Source of the DNA: RGIG995 sp045542115
Lineage (GTDB): Bacteria; Bacillota; Clostridia; Oscillospirales; UBA644
Direction: 5' to 3'
Length of the DNA: 64,000 bases
Assembly: GCA_045542115.1 (NCBI GenBank)
Contig: JAZQKK010000018.1
Location: forward strand, 1 to 64,000
Shown here piece by piece: positions 34,003 to 42,344 of the stretch (position 1 is the stretch's first letter; each line of letters opens with the position of its first letter). Position numbers and translations under genes: made by a program. The notes below the pieces were generated by a model. The model did no database searches. It was given only the letters and a program-made list of their open reading frames with translations, and was not told the DNA's origin.

Positions 34003-36012
34003 TTACTGTTCTGCGGTCTTTGCGGCGTCGGCAATGACCTGGTCCGCCACGTTGGAAGGAGCTTCCTGATAACGCAGGAAATTCAGAGTGAAAACGCCTC
34101 TGCCCCGGGTGGTAGACCGCAGATCGATGGCGTAGGTTGCCGTTTCGGACATCGGGATTTCCGCAGTGACCTCGGTCCAACCCTGGTCTGCGGCGGGATT
34201 CATCCCCATAATCTGTCCCCGACGCTTGTTGATATCGCCGATGATATCGCCCATCATCGAGTCGGGAATCTGAACTTTCAGTTCGCCGATGGGTTCCAGA
34301 ATACAGGGAGCCGCCTTGGGAAGACCTTCCCGGAAGGCAATTCCGGCGGCGGTTTTAAAGGCCATTTCCGAAGAGTCAACGTCGTGGTAAGAACCGTCTA
34401 CCAAGGTGGCTTTCAAACCAACCACGGGATATCCGGCCAAAACGCCCTTTGCGGTGGCTTCTTTCAGACCCTTTTCTACGGCCGGGAAGAAGTTCTTGGG
34501 AACGGCGCCCCCAAAGATACTTTCTTCGAAGACCAATTCTTCGCTGGCGCAGGGTTCAAATTCGATCCACACGTCACCGTACTGACCGTGGCCGCCCGAT
34601 TGTTTTTTATGTTTCCCTTGGACTTTGACCTTCTTGCGAATGGTTTCCCGATAGGCGATGCGGGGTGCTTTCAACTCCACTTCCACGCCGTTGCGGGTCT
34701 TCAAACGGGAGCAAAGTACTTCAATTTGGGCTTCTCCCATACCGCACAGAATCTGTTCCTTGGTTTCGGGGTCGATGGAGTAAGTAAACGTCCGGTCTTC
34801 TTCCATCATCTTCTGCAACCCTTGGGAAATCTTTTCTTCGTCCCCCTTCTTCTTGGCGGTGACGGCCATTTTCAGATTGGGGGTGGGATATTCGATGGGG
34901 TCAACGTCAATCTTGACGCCGGCCGTAAGTACGCTTTCGGTGGCGGCGGACAGTTTGGTGACAGCACCGATATCTCCGGCGCACAATTCTTCTACTTCGT
35001 TCTGTTTTTTGCCCTTCATCACGTAGATGTGGCCGAATTTTTCGCCCAGACCGGTCTTGGTGTCGGTCAAAGTCATTCCGGCTTTCAGCGTTCCGCACAG
35101 AACTTTAAAGTAGGAAATTTTCCCGAAGTTATCGGCGACGGTCTTAAAGATATAAACGCCGTTGCCCTCGTTTGCGGCGGGGGTGGGGGCGGGAAGAACT
35201 TCGACCATTGCGTTCAGAATGGATTCCAGGCCGTTCAGCGTGACGTTGGAACAGGACAGAACCGGCAGCAATGCCCGGCGGCGGAGACCCACCGAAAGGG
35301 CGGTCTGAACTTCTTCGTCGGTGAAGGGTTCTTCTTCAAAATATTTTTCCATCAGCTCTTCGTTGGTTTCGGCGAGAGCTTCGTTCAATTCATCTTTCAG
35401 ACGTTTGACCGTGTCTTCCAACGCGGGAGGAATGGGCGCATCTTTCGCATTGGTTCCTTCCACGGTGCGGTAGGTCATCTTCAAAAGGTCGACCATCCCC
35501 ATAACTTTGCCGTTGCCGATGACCGGATAGGTCAGGGCGCAAACGCGCATTCCGAACTGTTGACGCAGTGCGGTATACACCTTCATAAAATCTCCGTTTT
35601 CTTCATCGATCTTGGTGACGATGAAGATATTGGGCATATTTTTCTTCTGACAGTATTTATAGGCTTTTTCCGTTCCCACGTGCAGGTTGTTCTTGGCAGA
35701 AACAACGATGGCGGCGGCATCGGCAGCCTTCAAACCTTGCAGTACTTCTCCTTCGTAATCGAAATACCCCGGGGTGTCGATGAGGTTGATTTTGTTGCCT
35801 TTCCATTCCACAGGCGCGAGGGCGGCGGAAATCCCCGAACCCCGTTTGGTTTCTTCGGGGTCAAAGTCACATACGGTCGTCCCGTCGGCAATCTTTCCCA
35901 GTCGGTCGGTTCCCTTCGTATAGTAAAGCAATGCTTCGGCAAGTGAGGTTTTTCCGTTTCCTCCGTGACCTAAAAGGCAGACGTTGCGGATGTTTTCGGT
36001 TTTGTACTGCAT
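34003..36012 (-). CDS. EF-G-like translational GTPase (FusA2 type)
   Basis: A 669-residue protein with all EF-G domains. The G domain shows GHGGNGKTS (15-23), DTPGYFDY and T-K-I-D; domain IV shows KQSGGHGQYGDVWIEFEP; domain V ends in RGRGVF. It differs from the main EF-G: the G3 histidine of D-T-P-G-H is Tyr, the G domain is shorter, and domain IV sits outside a str operon. These are marks of the second EF-G group found in many Clostridia, whose role (translocation under some condition, recycling, or other) is not settled. ATG at 36012 follows AAAGGAG. It is monocistronic with a roughly 125-base leader. Confidence 0.9.
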   Translation of the reverse strand: MQYKTENIRNVCLLGHGGNGKTSLAEALLYYTKGTDRLGKIADGTTVCDFDPEETKRGSGISAALAPVEWKGNKINLIDTPGYFDYEGEVLQGLKAADAAAIVVSAKNNLHVGTEKAYKYCQKKNMPNIFIVTKIDEENGDFMKVYTALRQQFGMRVCALTYPVIGNGKVMGMVDLLKMTYRTVEGTNAKDAPIPPALEDTVKRLKDELNEALAETNEELMEKYFEEEPFTDEEVQTALSVGLRRRALLPVLSCSNVTLNGLESILNAMVEVLPAPTPAANEGNGVYIFKTVADNFGKISYFKVLCGTLKAGMTLTDTKTGLGEKFGHIYVMKGKKQNEVEELCAGDIGAVTKLSAATESVLTAGVKIDVDPIEYPTPNLKMAVTAKKKGDEEKISQGLQKMMEEDRTFTYSIDPETKEQILCGMGEAQIEVLCSRLKTRNGVEVELKAPRIAYRETIRKKVKVQGKHKKQSGGHGQYGDVWIEFEPCASEELVFEESIFGGAVPKNFFPAVEKGLKEATAKGVLAGYPVVGLKATLVDGSYHDVDSSEMAFKTAAGIAFREGLPKAAPCILEPIGELKVQIPDSMMGDIIGDINKRRGQIMGMNPAADQGWTEVTAEIPMSETATYAIDLRSTTRGRGVFTLNFLRYQEAPSNVADQVIADAAKTAEQ

Positions 36013-36335
36013 AATTCGTTAAATCTCCTTTCCGCCCCGGGCACTTTTTGTGTCCGTCGGCGTTCCCGCAAAAGGATTTTCCTCTTGTCGGCGGGATGTC
36101 CTGTTTCCTTGCAGTTGCGGAAAAAGAAATCCGATAAAGATATTATACTATATTCCTTCCAAAAAGTAAATAGTATTTATGAAAAAGAAACAAGTTTCAG
36201 CGTTTTTCATAATACTTTTCCGTCTGCTTTGTATAAATTTCACAAAGGATTTGAGAAAAAAGTCACAAGAAAATTTTTTCAGGAAAATCTGCGGTTTGTT
36301 TGGGCAGAGTAAAAGAAAGGGAAAGGAGTCTTTTT
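36013..36335. other. Intergenic region with divergent leaders
   Basis: No gene is supported here. On the minus strand there is a possible promoter for the EF-G-like gene: TATAAT (36147-36142), 17-bp spacer, TTTACT (36170-36165). Its leader can form a hairpin with GC-rich arms, CCCGC (minus strand, about 36095) and GCGGG (about 36067). The part from 36150 to 36300 is A+T-rich and may hold the promoter of the small gene at 36336, but no good -35/-10 pair was found. Confidence 0.5.
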
Positions 36336-36539
36336 ATGAGAAAAAAAATTCTTTTACGAGCCTTTTTAGCGGAAATTGCCGATGACAATACCGTTTCTCG
36401 ATTTTACGGACAATTATCCGAAGAACAAAAGCGGGGCGTGATGAATTACGTGGAACGCTCCTTTGACGAGCAGGAGGCGGTCTCCCGCAGTGCCACCGCC
36501 TTACGGCGGCTGAAAGAAGGGCGGATCGACTTCATTTAA
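36336..36539 (+). CDS. Small hypothetical protein, 67 residues
   Basis: It starts MRKKILLRAFLAEIADDN and is mostly helical and charged, with Q-L-S-E-E-Q-K-R-G-V-M-N-Y-V-E-R-S-F-D and an ending R-L-K-E-G-R-I-D-F-I. I do not recognise it. The support is a good AAAGGAG site 8 bases before ATG, a length without stops in an A+T-rich area, and a terminator just after it. There is no membrane segment or cysteine pair. It may be a small soluble regulator; this is a guess. Confidence 0.65.
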   Translation: MRKKILLRAFLAEIADDNTVSRFYGQLSEEQKRGVMNYVERSFDEQEAVSRSATALRRLKEGRIDFI

Positions 36540-36542
36540 GCG

Positions 36543-36578
36543 AAAAAAACTCTCCCAAGGGAATTTGAGAGAGTTTGT
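36543..36578. terminator. Terminator between the small gene and the AraC gene
   Basis: AAACTCTC (36547-36554) with GAGAGTTT (36569-36576), A run to the left (T tail for the minus strand). Confidence 0.7.
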
Positions 36579-36584
36579 CTTTCG

Positions 36585-37406
36585 TTATGCTTCCCGGTTG
36601 GCTTTGCGGTAGGCCAAGGGGGGTTGATGATACCGGGCTTTGAAGTGTTTGCAAAACGACGGAGAATCCCGGAACCCACAGGAATAAGCAATCTGAGACG
36701 TGGACAGTTTGGTCTGTTTCAACAACTCTGCCGCGTGTTCCAACCGATAGCGAATCAGGTATTCCTGGGGGGCTGTTCCCACGTTTTTGACGAAGAGTTT
36801 GAACAGATACGTCCGGTCTAACCCCACGTAACGGGCAATATCTTCAATGCGGATGCGGTAAGTATAGTTATGGTGGATATAATCCAGAGATTTTTCCACG
36901 TATCCTTTTTCGCCCTGTTTTCCGTTTTCGTTGTTCTTTTGCAGGAACGCCGCCACGGCATAGAAGGCTGCTAAGATTCCGTATTTGTCGTTTTGGTCGT
37001 TTTTGAACGCATTGAGAAGGGCTTCAAGCAAGCCTTCCAAACGACCGTCGTTTTCTCCTTTGTAGATGGGTTTCTTCTCGGAAAAACCCATATGTTCCAC
37101 GATTTGGGGAGCGTCGATTCCGTCAAATCCGATCCAAAGGTATTCCCAAGGGTCGTTTTGGTCGGCCTCGTAGTAGGTTACCTGGTCGGGCAGAATCATA
37201 AAACCCTGTCCGGGGGTGAGATGGTGTACGGTATTTTTTGTCCGAAAAATACCCCTTCCTGAGACCACGTAGTGGAACAGATATTGGGTACGCATCATCG
37301 GTCCGAAGCAATGACCGCTTTCGCATTGTTCCCGTCCGCAAAAATATACGGATACGGCGTGGGTCTGGGGGATTTTGGCGTGGGCAGAATACTCTACCTT
37401 TTTCAT
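36585..37406 (-). CDS. AraC-family transcription regulator
   Basis: A 273-residue regulator with an N-terminal cupin sensing domain (about 20-150; L-F-H-Y-V-V-S-G-R-G, P-G-Q-G-F-M-I-L-P) and a C-terminal pair of helix-turn-helices (about 170-270; IEDIARYVGLDRTYLFKLF and S-T-S-Q-I-A-Y-S-C-G-F-R-D-S-P-S-F-C-K-H-F-K). Such regulators commonly sense sugars and control glycoside use. ATG at 37406 follows AGGAGG. It lies 18 bases after the lipoprotein gene on the same strand. No sugar genes are adjacent, so the target is unknown. Confidence 0.93.
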   Translation of the reverse strand: MKKVEYSAHAKIPQTHAVSVYFCGREQCESGHCFGPMMRTQYLFHYVVSGRGIFRTKNTVHHLTPGQGFMILPDQVTYYEADQNDPWEYLWIGFDGIDAPQIVEHMGFSEKKPIYKGENDGRLEGLLEALLNAFKNDQNDKYGILAAFYAVAAFLQKNNENGKQGEKGYVEKSLDYIHHNYTYRIRIEDIARYVGLDRTYLFKLFVKNVGTAPQEYLIRYRLEHAAELLKQTKLSTSQIAYSCGFRDSPSFCKHFKARYHQPPLAYRKANREA

Positions 37407-37424
37407 AATTCCGAGTCCTCCTGA

Positions 37425-37841
37425 TTATTGTCCGAGTTGATTTGTAAATACCTCCCGATAAAGGTCTGCAAAGGGGTCTTCTGCCATCCAATAGATAAGG
37501 ATATTTCCCTTTCGCAGGCAGGTGCCGCCCAGTCCCGACTGTTGGTTCTGTTCGTAAGCGGCGTCGGCTTGTTCTTCGTCCGGAAAAAGCATAACGTTCG
37601 CTTCAAACCACATATAATCGTCCAAGATGACCGCGTCGTCGGTGTTCAGGCAGACCCGCACGCTGAAAAATTTCAATCCGTCGAATTCTTCCACGTCGGT
37701 CACCTCATAGCCTTCCACCGAAGTGCCACGGTCCCGATAGGCTTCGTGGAGTTTTTCAAAGTTTTTTTGGTCGGAGTGGGCGGAACACGCCGTCAATCCC
37801 ACCAAAAGCAACAGGGAAAGAAATACGGAAATTCGTTTCAT
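37425..37841 (-). CDS. Small lipoprotein of unknown function
   Basis: A 138-residue product: signal peptide with lipobox L-T-A-C (Cys19), then an alpha/beta domain with a Y-E-V-T-D-V-E-E-F-D-G-L-K-F strand-turn and an acidic patch around F-P-D-E-E-Q-A-D-A-A-Y. ATG at 37841 follows AAAGGA; the open frame above it is not coding. It is followed closely by the AraC gene, and the two may be co-transcribed. No family is recognised. Confidence 0.8.
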   Translation of the reverse strand: MKRISVFLSLLLLVGLTACSAHSDQKNFEKLHEAYRDRGTSVEGYEVTDVEEFDGLKFFSVRVCLNTDDAVILDDYMWFEANVMLFPDEEQADAAYEQNQQSGLGGTCLRKGNILIYWMAEDPFADLYREVFTNQLGQ

Positions 37842-38029
37842 AAGCGTCCTTTCTGTGGGGATAAAACAAATCAAATACAGTATAACTACCGATTTTGACG
37901 CATCTGTGACAAAATGCGGTAAAATGGAAATTGTTTCGTTTTTTTTTCTAAAATATAGCAGATTCGTAACAGTTTCGACCATTTTTATCGCTATAATGTT
38001 GTCATTGTTTTTGTGAAGGAGGTGATAAA

Positions 38030-38698
38030 ATGAAGCGGTTTGAAGTTGCATCTCTTTACGATTTGGACCACACCCGGGCATCCTTTTTAAAGGAATATAC
38101 CTATCCTTGGGAAGTGTTGTCCGACCTTTCCGACCGGATTCGGGCGTTGGGAAATACGCTGCCGGAAGAAGAGTTTGAGAAGGTCTGTGACGACGTGTGG
38201 ATTGCACGGGACGCGAAGGTTGCTTCCAACGCCACGGTGTTGGGCCCCTGTATCGTGGACCGGGCGGCGGAGATTCGGCAGTGTGCCTACATTCGCGGCA
38301 GTGCCATCATCGGCCGGGGTGCTGTGGTAGGAAATTCCACGGAAGTAAAGAATGCAATCGTCTTTGACCAGGTGCAGATACCCCATTTCAATTACGTGGG
38401 AGATTCGGTATTGGGTTATCGGTCCCATTTGGGTGCGGGGGCGGTCTGTTCCAACGTCAAAAGCGACAAGACCCTTGTTTCGGTTTCCGCCGACGGGATG
38501 AAATATCCTACGGGGCGGAAAAAATTCGGGGCAATGTTGGGAGACCGGGTGGAAGTAGGATGCAACAGCGTTCTTTGTCCCGGTACGGTGGCTGGAAAAG
38601 ATGCTACGGTGTATCCCTTGTCCCGGGTCCGCGGCTACGTGCCGGAAAACAGCATCTACAAAGATGCGAACAACATCGTTCCCAAAAACAAACAGTAA
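38030..38698 (+). CDS. Left-handed beta-helix (hexapeptide) protein, GlmU C-terminal-like
   Basis: A 222-residue protein with an N-terminal helical part (1-55) and hexapeptide rungs (about 55-200; V-W-I-A-R-D-A-K-V, V-L-G-P-C-I-V, A-I-I-G-R-G-A, S-V-L-G-Y-R-S-H-L-G-A-G-A). It resembles the acetyltransferase part of GlmU but lacks the uridylyltransferase domain; F-N-Y-V-G-D-S-V-L-G matches the conserved acetyl-CoA/GlcN1P region. It stands 18 bases before glmM and upstream of glmS, so a part in making GlcNAc-1-P is likely. Databases often call such proteins pyrophosphorylase, which the missing domain contradicts. ATG at 38030 has a perfect AAGGAGGTGA. A possible -10 TATAAT lies at 37992. Confidence 0.85.
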   Translation: MKRFEVASLYDLDHTRASFLKEYTYPWEVLSDLSDRIRALGNTLPEEEFEKVCDDVWIARDAKVASNATVLGPCIVDRAAEIRQCAYIRGSAIIGRGAVVGNSTEVKNAIVFDQVQIPHFNYVGDSVLGYRSHLGAGAVCSNVKSDKTLVSVSADGMKYPTGRKKFGAMLGDRVEVGCNSVLCPGTVAGKDATVYPLSRVRGYVPENSIYKDANNIVPKNKQ

Positions 38699-38716
38699 AA
38701 GGAGGAATCTGAATTT

Positions 38717-40072
38717 ATGGGAAGATTATTCGGAACCGACGGTGTCCGTGGTATTGCCAACGAAGCTTTAACCTGTGAACTTGCGTTGCAGATTGGCAGA
38801 GCGGCGGCAATGGTCCTGTCGGATGCTCTTCGTCCCCGTCCCCGGGTGGTCCTCGGTGCGGATACGCGAATGAGTTCCGCAATGCTCGCTTCCGCAGTCA
38901 GCGCCGGGCTTTGTTCCGTCGGTGCGGACGTGTTGAATCTGGGCGTTATCCCAACCCCTGCCGTGGCGTATCTGGTAGGAAAGTACAAGGCGGATGCCGG
39001 AATTATGATTTCTGCGTCCCACAACCCCTTTGAGTACAACGGAATCAAGATTTTCAGCGGCGACGGTTACAAATTACCCGACGCGTTGGAAGAAGAAATC
39101 GAAGCCATTGTTCTCGACCACGTGAAGACCCCGGCTCCCGTTACCGGAAACCGCATCGGAAGAGTAATTGAGATGACGGATGCCGTGCGGGATTATACCG
39201 ACCATCTGAAATCCACCGTGGCCTATTCTTTGGAAGGACTTCGCATTGCCGTAGACTGTTCCAACGGGGCTGCATCCCGGACGGCCAGACGCCTGTTCGA
39301 AGGATTGGGTGCGGAATGTGACTTCTTGTTCGACACTCCCGACGGATGCAACATCAACGACGGCTGCGGTTCGACCCACCCGGAAGCCCTGCAACAGTAC
39401 GTGGTTCAACACGGATTGGACGCCGGAGTTGCCTTTGACGGAGACGCCGACCGTTGCTTCTGTGTGGATGATAAAGGAAACGTGGTAGACGGAGACTTTA
39501 TTATGGCGATCTGTGCGTTGGATATGCGGTCTCGGGGCAAGTTGGCCGGAAACGCTATCGTGGGCACGGTAATGACCAATCTGGGATTCGTTCACTTCTG
39601 TGAAGGAAACGATATTCGGTTTTTAGCGACCAAAGTAGGCGACCGTTTCGTGTTGGAACAACTGCTCTTGGAAGACCTGAATTTTGGCGGAGAACAGTCC
39701 GGACATATTATTTTCCGGGATTTTGCAACCACCGGGGACGGTCAGTTGACGGCAGTTCAGTTGCTTTGTCAGTTGCGTCGTACCGGCGAAAAGTTGTCTG
39801 ATCTTCGGAACTGTATGACCCGCTATCCCCAGACGACCGTCAATCTTACCGTCTCTCCGGAAGGAAAACTTGCCTTCTATACCGATCCCAAGATCAAGGA
39901 TGCGGTGGAGAATGCAAAGGCGGAATTGGGCGAAAAAGGTCGTATCGTGGTCCGTGCATCGGGAACCGAACCGGTAATGCGGGTAATGGTCGAACACGAA
40001 TCTCTGGAAAGGGCAGAACAGATCGCACAGACCGTAGCAGACGTGGTAAAAGAACGTTTGAAGGATAAATGA
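38717..40072 (+). CDS. glmM: Phosphoglucosamine mutase
   Basis: Interconverts glucosamine 6- and 1-phosphate. The 451-residue protein has the full family motifs: F-G-T-D-G-V-R-G at the start, the phosphoserine Ser101 in I-S-A-S-H-N-P, the metal loop D-G-D-A-D-R, the sugar loop G-E-Q-S-G-H and the phosphate loop R-A-S-G-T-E-P. ATG at 38717 follows AGGAGG with 10-11 bases between. The stop lies only 7 bases ahead of the glmS ribozyme cleavage site, so glmM and glmS appear to share one transcript that is cut between them. Confidence 0.96.
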   Translation: MGRLFGTDGVRGIANEALTCELALQIGRAAAMVLSDALRPRPRVVLGADTRMSSAMLASAVSAGLCSVGADVLNLGVIPTPAVAYLVGKYKADAGIMISASHNPFEYNGIKIFSGDGYKLPDALEEEIEAIVLDHVKTPAPVTGNRIGRVIEMTDAVRDYTDHLKSTVAYSLEGLRIAVDCSNGAASRTARRLFEGLGAECDFLFDTPDGCNINDGCGSTHPEALQQYVVQHGLDAGVAFDGDADRCFCVDDKGNVVDGDFIMAICALDMRSRGKLAGNAIVGTVMTNLGFVHFCEGNDIRFLATKVGDRFVLEQLLLEDLNFGGEQSGHIIFRDFATTGDGQLTAVQLLCQLRRTGEKLSDLRNCMTRYPQTTVNLTVSPEGKLAFYTDPKIKDAVENAKAELGEKGRIVVRASGTEPVMRVMVEHESLERAEQIAQTVADVVKERLKDK

Positions 40073-40078
40073 TCCGAA

Positions 40079-40271
40079 AGCGCCGGGACCGTCCAAAACG
40101 ACGGTTGACGAGGTAAGAGGTTATCGAACAATTCGGCGGATGCCTCTTCGGAGCGAAAAAACGCTTCGTGAGATACCGTGCAAATATACGGGTGACTGTA
40201 AAACAAACGCGGTATTAAACCCTTATGACAATGGGAACTTAGATTCGTTCCCTCGATAGCAAAGGGGGAGT
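40079..40271 (+). ncRNA. glmS ribozyme/riboswitch
   Basis: In the leader of glmS the conserved core appears in order: A|GCGCC at 40079-40084 (cut between 40079 and 40080), TTGACGAGG (about 40107), TTATCGA (about 40123), TTCGGCGGATGCC (about 40135), then the pseudoknotted 3' part to GGGGGAG. Bound glucosamine 6-phosphate acts as cofactor for self-cleavage, and the cut mRNA is degraded in Bacillus by RNase J1, lowering GlmS. The region carries no gene. Confidence 0.95.
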
Positions 40272-40364
40272 TTTCCGCAGGACGCGGAAAGAAAATTGAA
40301 TATTGTTTCCGTTTCGGGAAAACTCGCCCTATGTATCCGCAACCAGAAAGGAGAAACACATTTT

Positions 40365-42191
40365 ATGTGTGGAATTATCGGATATACAGGACAAAACCAA
40401 TCGGCACCGAAAATCGTTTCCGGATTGAAGGCCTTGGCCTACCGGGGATATGATTCTGCCGGAATTGCCGCCGTGACCTCCAATGGGGTCGAGGTGGTAA
40501 AAACCGCCGGAAAAGTGGACGTATTGGAAGCGGAATTGACAAAGCGGGGAGAGATGGTCTCCACCTGTGCCATCGGTCATACCCGTTGGGCTACCCACGG
40601 GGCTCCCACAGCAGTCAACGCCCATCCTCATCGGGTGGGGTCTGTGACCTTGGTTCACAACGGCATTATTGAAAATGAAGCGGAATTACGAAGAAGCTTG
40701 AAGGAACAAGGGAATTCCTTTGTCTCCCAGACCGACACGGAGGTGGCCGCAATGGTCATCGACCGGTGTTATCGGGAAGAAAAGGACCCTTTAAAGGCCC
40801 TTTGGGCGGCGGAGAAGATTCTGCGGGGTGCGTATGCGTTCGCGGTGTTGTTTGACGATTTGCCCGGGAAGATATACGCTCTGCGGCGGCAAAGTCCGTT
40901 GCTGATTGCTCCCGCCGAGGATGGGGTCTATCTGGCCTCGGACCTTCCGGCGGTATTGCCCTACACCAAACAGCGGTTTTCTTTGGAAGAAGGAGAAATT
41001 GCTCTTTTGACCGAAGACGGAGTCACCGTTTACGATGAGACGGGACGTCCGGTGGAAAAGACTCTGGAGACCTTTGATTTGGATATGGATGCGGCAGAAA
41101 AGGGCGGTTGGCCTCATTTTATGTTGAAAGAGATTCACGAACAGCCCGATGCCCTTCGCCGGACCATTCTTCCCCGGGTAAGGGAAGGAATGCCCTACCT
41201 TGTTGACGACGGAATCAGCGACGAATTGTTGCGGAATCTCACGTCCCTTCGGGTGGTGGCCTGCGGAACGGCAATGCACGCGGGTATCGTGGGAAAGACG
41301 ATGATTGAATCCCTTGCCCGGGTGCCGGTCACCGTGGAAATTGCTTCGGAATTTCGTTATTGCAATCCCATTCTTCGTCCCGAGGAGCCGGTGATTTGCG
41401 TTTCTCAATCCGGAGAAACGGCGGACACCCTGGCGGCGCTGCGGCTGGCGAAGAAACAAGGAATTCCCACCATCGGAATCGTCAACGTGAAAGGGTCGGC
41501 CCTTTCCCGGGAAGCGGACGGGGTCTTCTATACCCACGCCGGCCCGGAAATTGCCGTAGCCTCCACGAAGGCGTATACCGTTCAACTCTCGGCATTTGCT
41601 CTGATTGCCCTTCGGATGGCTTACGTTCGAGGCGTCTTGACCGAGGCCGAGACCCGGAGTATGACCGCTTGCTTAGCGGAAGAAATTCCGGAAAAAGTGA
41701 GAGAGACTTTGAAGGATGATCAGGGGTGCTTGCGGTTTGCCAAACAATTGGAAGACCAGCAACACGCCTTCTTCCTGGGACGTGGAGTAGACTATACTCT
41801 GTCGATGGAAGCCTCTTTGAAATTGAAAGAGATTTCTTACATCCATAGCGAAGCCTACGCCGCCGGAGAATTGAAACACGGAACCATTTCCCTGATTACC
41901 GACGGAACGCCGGTCATCGTGACCGCCTCCGATCCGCGGTTGTTTGAAAAGACCGTGGGAAGTCTTCGGGAAGCCGCTTCCCGGGGAGGAAAGATTCTGC
42001 TTTTGGCGTCTCCTTGCTTGGGAGCGGTGGAATCGGCCTTCGATACCATCGTTTTGCCCGATCTGCCCCCCTTCTTTGCGCCCTTTGCCTCCATTTCTTA
42101 TCTGCAACGTATCGCCTACGAAACGGCGGTCTTGCTGGGATGTGACGTGGACCAACCCCGGAATCTGGCAAAATCCGTAACCGTAGAATAA
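40365..42191 (+). CDS. glmS: Glutamine-fructose-6-phosphate aminotransferase (isomerising)
   Basis: Makes glucosamine 6-phosphate from fructose 6-phosphate and glutamine, the entry to cell-wall amino sugars. The 608-residue protein has the glutaminase domain with N-terminal Cys2 (M-C-G-I-I-G-Y), R-G-Y-D-S-A-G and TRWATHG, and two SIS domains (C-V-S-Q-S-G-E-T-A-D-T) ending in N-L-A-K-S-V-T-V-E. ATG at 40365 is chosen because Cys2 must be exposed after Met removal; AAAGGAG lies 11 bases upstream. Controlled by the ribozyme in its leader. Confidence 0.97.
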   Translation: MCGIIGYTGQNQSAPKIVSGLKALAYRGYDSAGIAAVTSNGVEVVKTAGKVDVLEAELTKRGEMVSTCAIGHTRWATHGAPTAVNAHPHRVGSVTLVHNGIIENEAELRRSLKEQGNSFVSQTDTEVAAMVIDRCYREEKDPLKALWAAEKILRGAYAFAVLFDDLPGKIYALRRQSPLLIAPAEDGVYLASDLPAVLPYTKQRFSLEEGEIALLTEDGVTVYDETGRPVEKTLETFDLDMDAAEKGGWPHFMLKEIHEQPDALRRTILPRVREGMPYLVDDGISDELLRNLTSLRVVACGTAMHAGIVGKTMIESLARVPVTVEIASEFRYCNPILRPEEPVICVSQSGETADTLAALRLAKKQGIPTIGIVNVKGSALSREADGVFYTHAGPEIAVASTKAYTVQLSAFALIALRMAYVRGVLTEAETRSMTACLAEEIPEKVRETLKDDQGCLRFAKQLEDQQHAFFLGRGVDYTLSMEASLKLKEISYIHSEAYAAGELKHGTISLITDGTPVIVTASDPRLFEKTVGSLREAASRGGKILLLASPCLGAVESAFDTIVLPDLPPFFAPFASISYLQRIAYETAVLLGCDVDQPRNLAKSVTVE

Positions 42192-42196
42192 TGATA

Positions 42197-42233
42197 AAAA
42201 TCTGCCGAGAAAAGGTTCTCGGCAGATTTTTTC
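42197..42233 (+). terminator. Terminator of glmS
   Basis: AAAATCTGCCGAGAA (42197-42211) with TTCTCGGCAGATTTT (42216-42230), then T. Confidence 0.93.
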
Positions 42234-42262
42234 TTTCTTGCACGATTGTCACATTTTTTAAC

Positions 42263-42291
42263 TTGACAAGGCGGAGGTTTTTTGGTATACT
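42263..42291 (+). promoter_or_regulatory. sigA-type promoter of the PrsA/SurA-like lipoprotein gene
   Basis: TTGACA (42263-42268), 17-bp spacer, TATACT (42286-42291), extended -10 TGG. Confidence 0.88.
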
Positions 42292-42344
42292 TATTATAAT
42301 GTAGAACGTCCGCTGAAACACCGGCGGTTGAAAGGAATTTTTCG

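Noticed and set aside
36085..36312. Open frames of 68-75 codons upstream of the small gene
   Set aside because: A+T-rich, low-complexity products rich in Lys and Phe, no ribosome binding site, and two frames overlap each other.
40272..40364. Extra small gene or second riboswitch between the glmS ribozyme and glmS
   Set aside because: The hairpins seen (CCGC/GCGG type) are short and no conserved core is recognised; it looks like plain leader.
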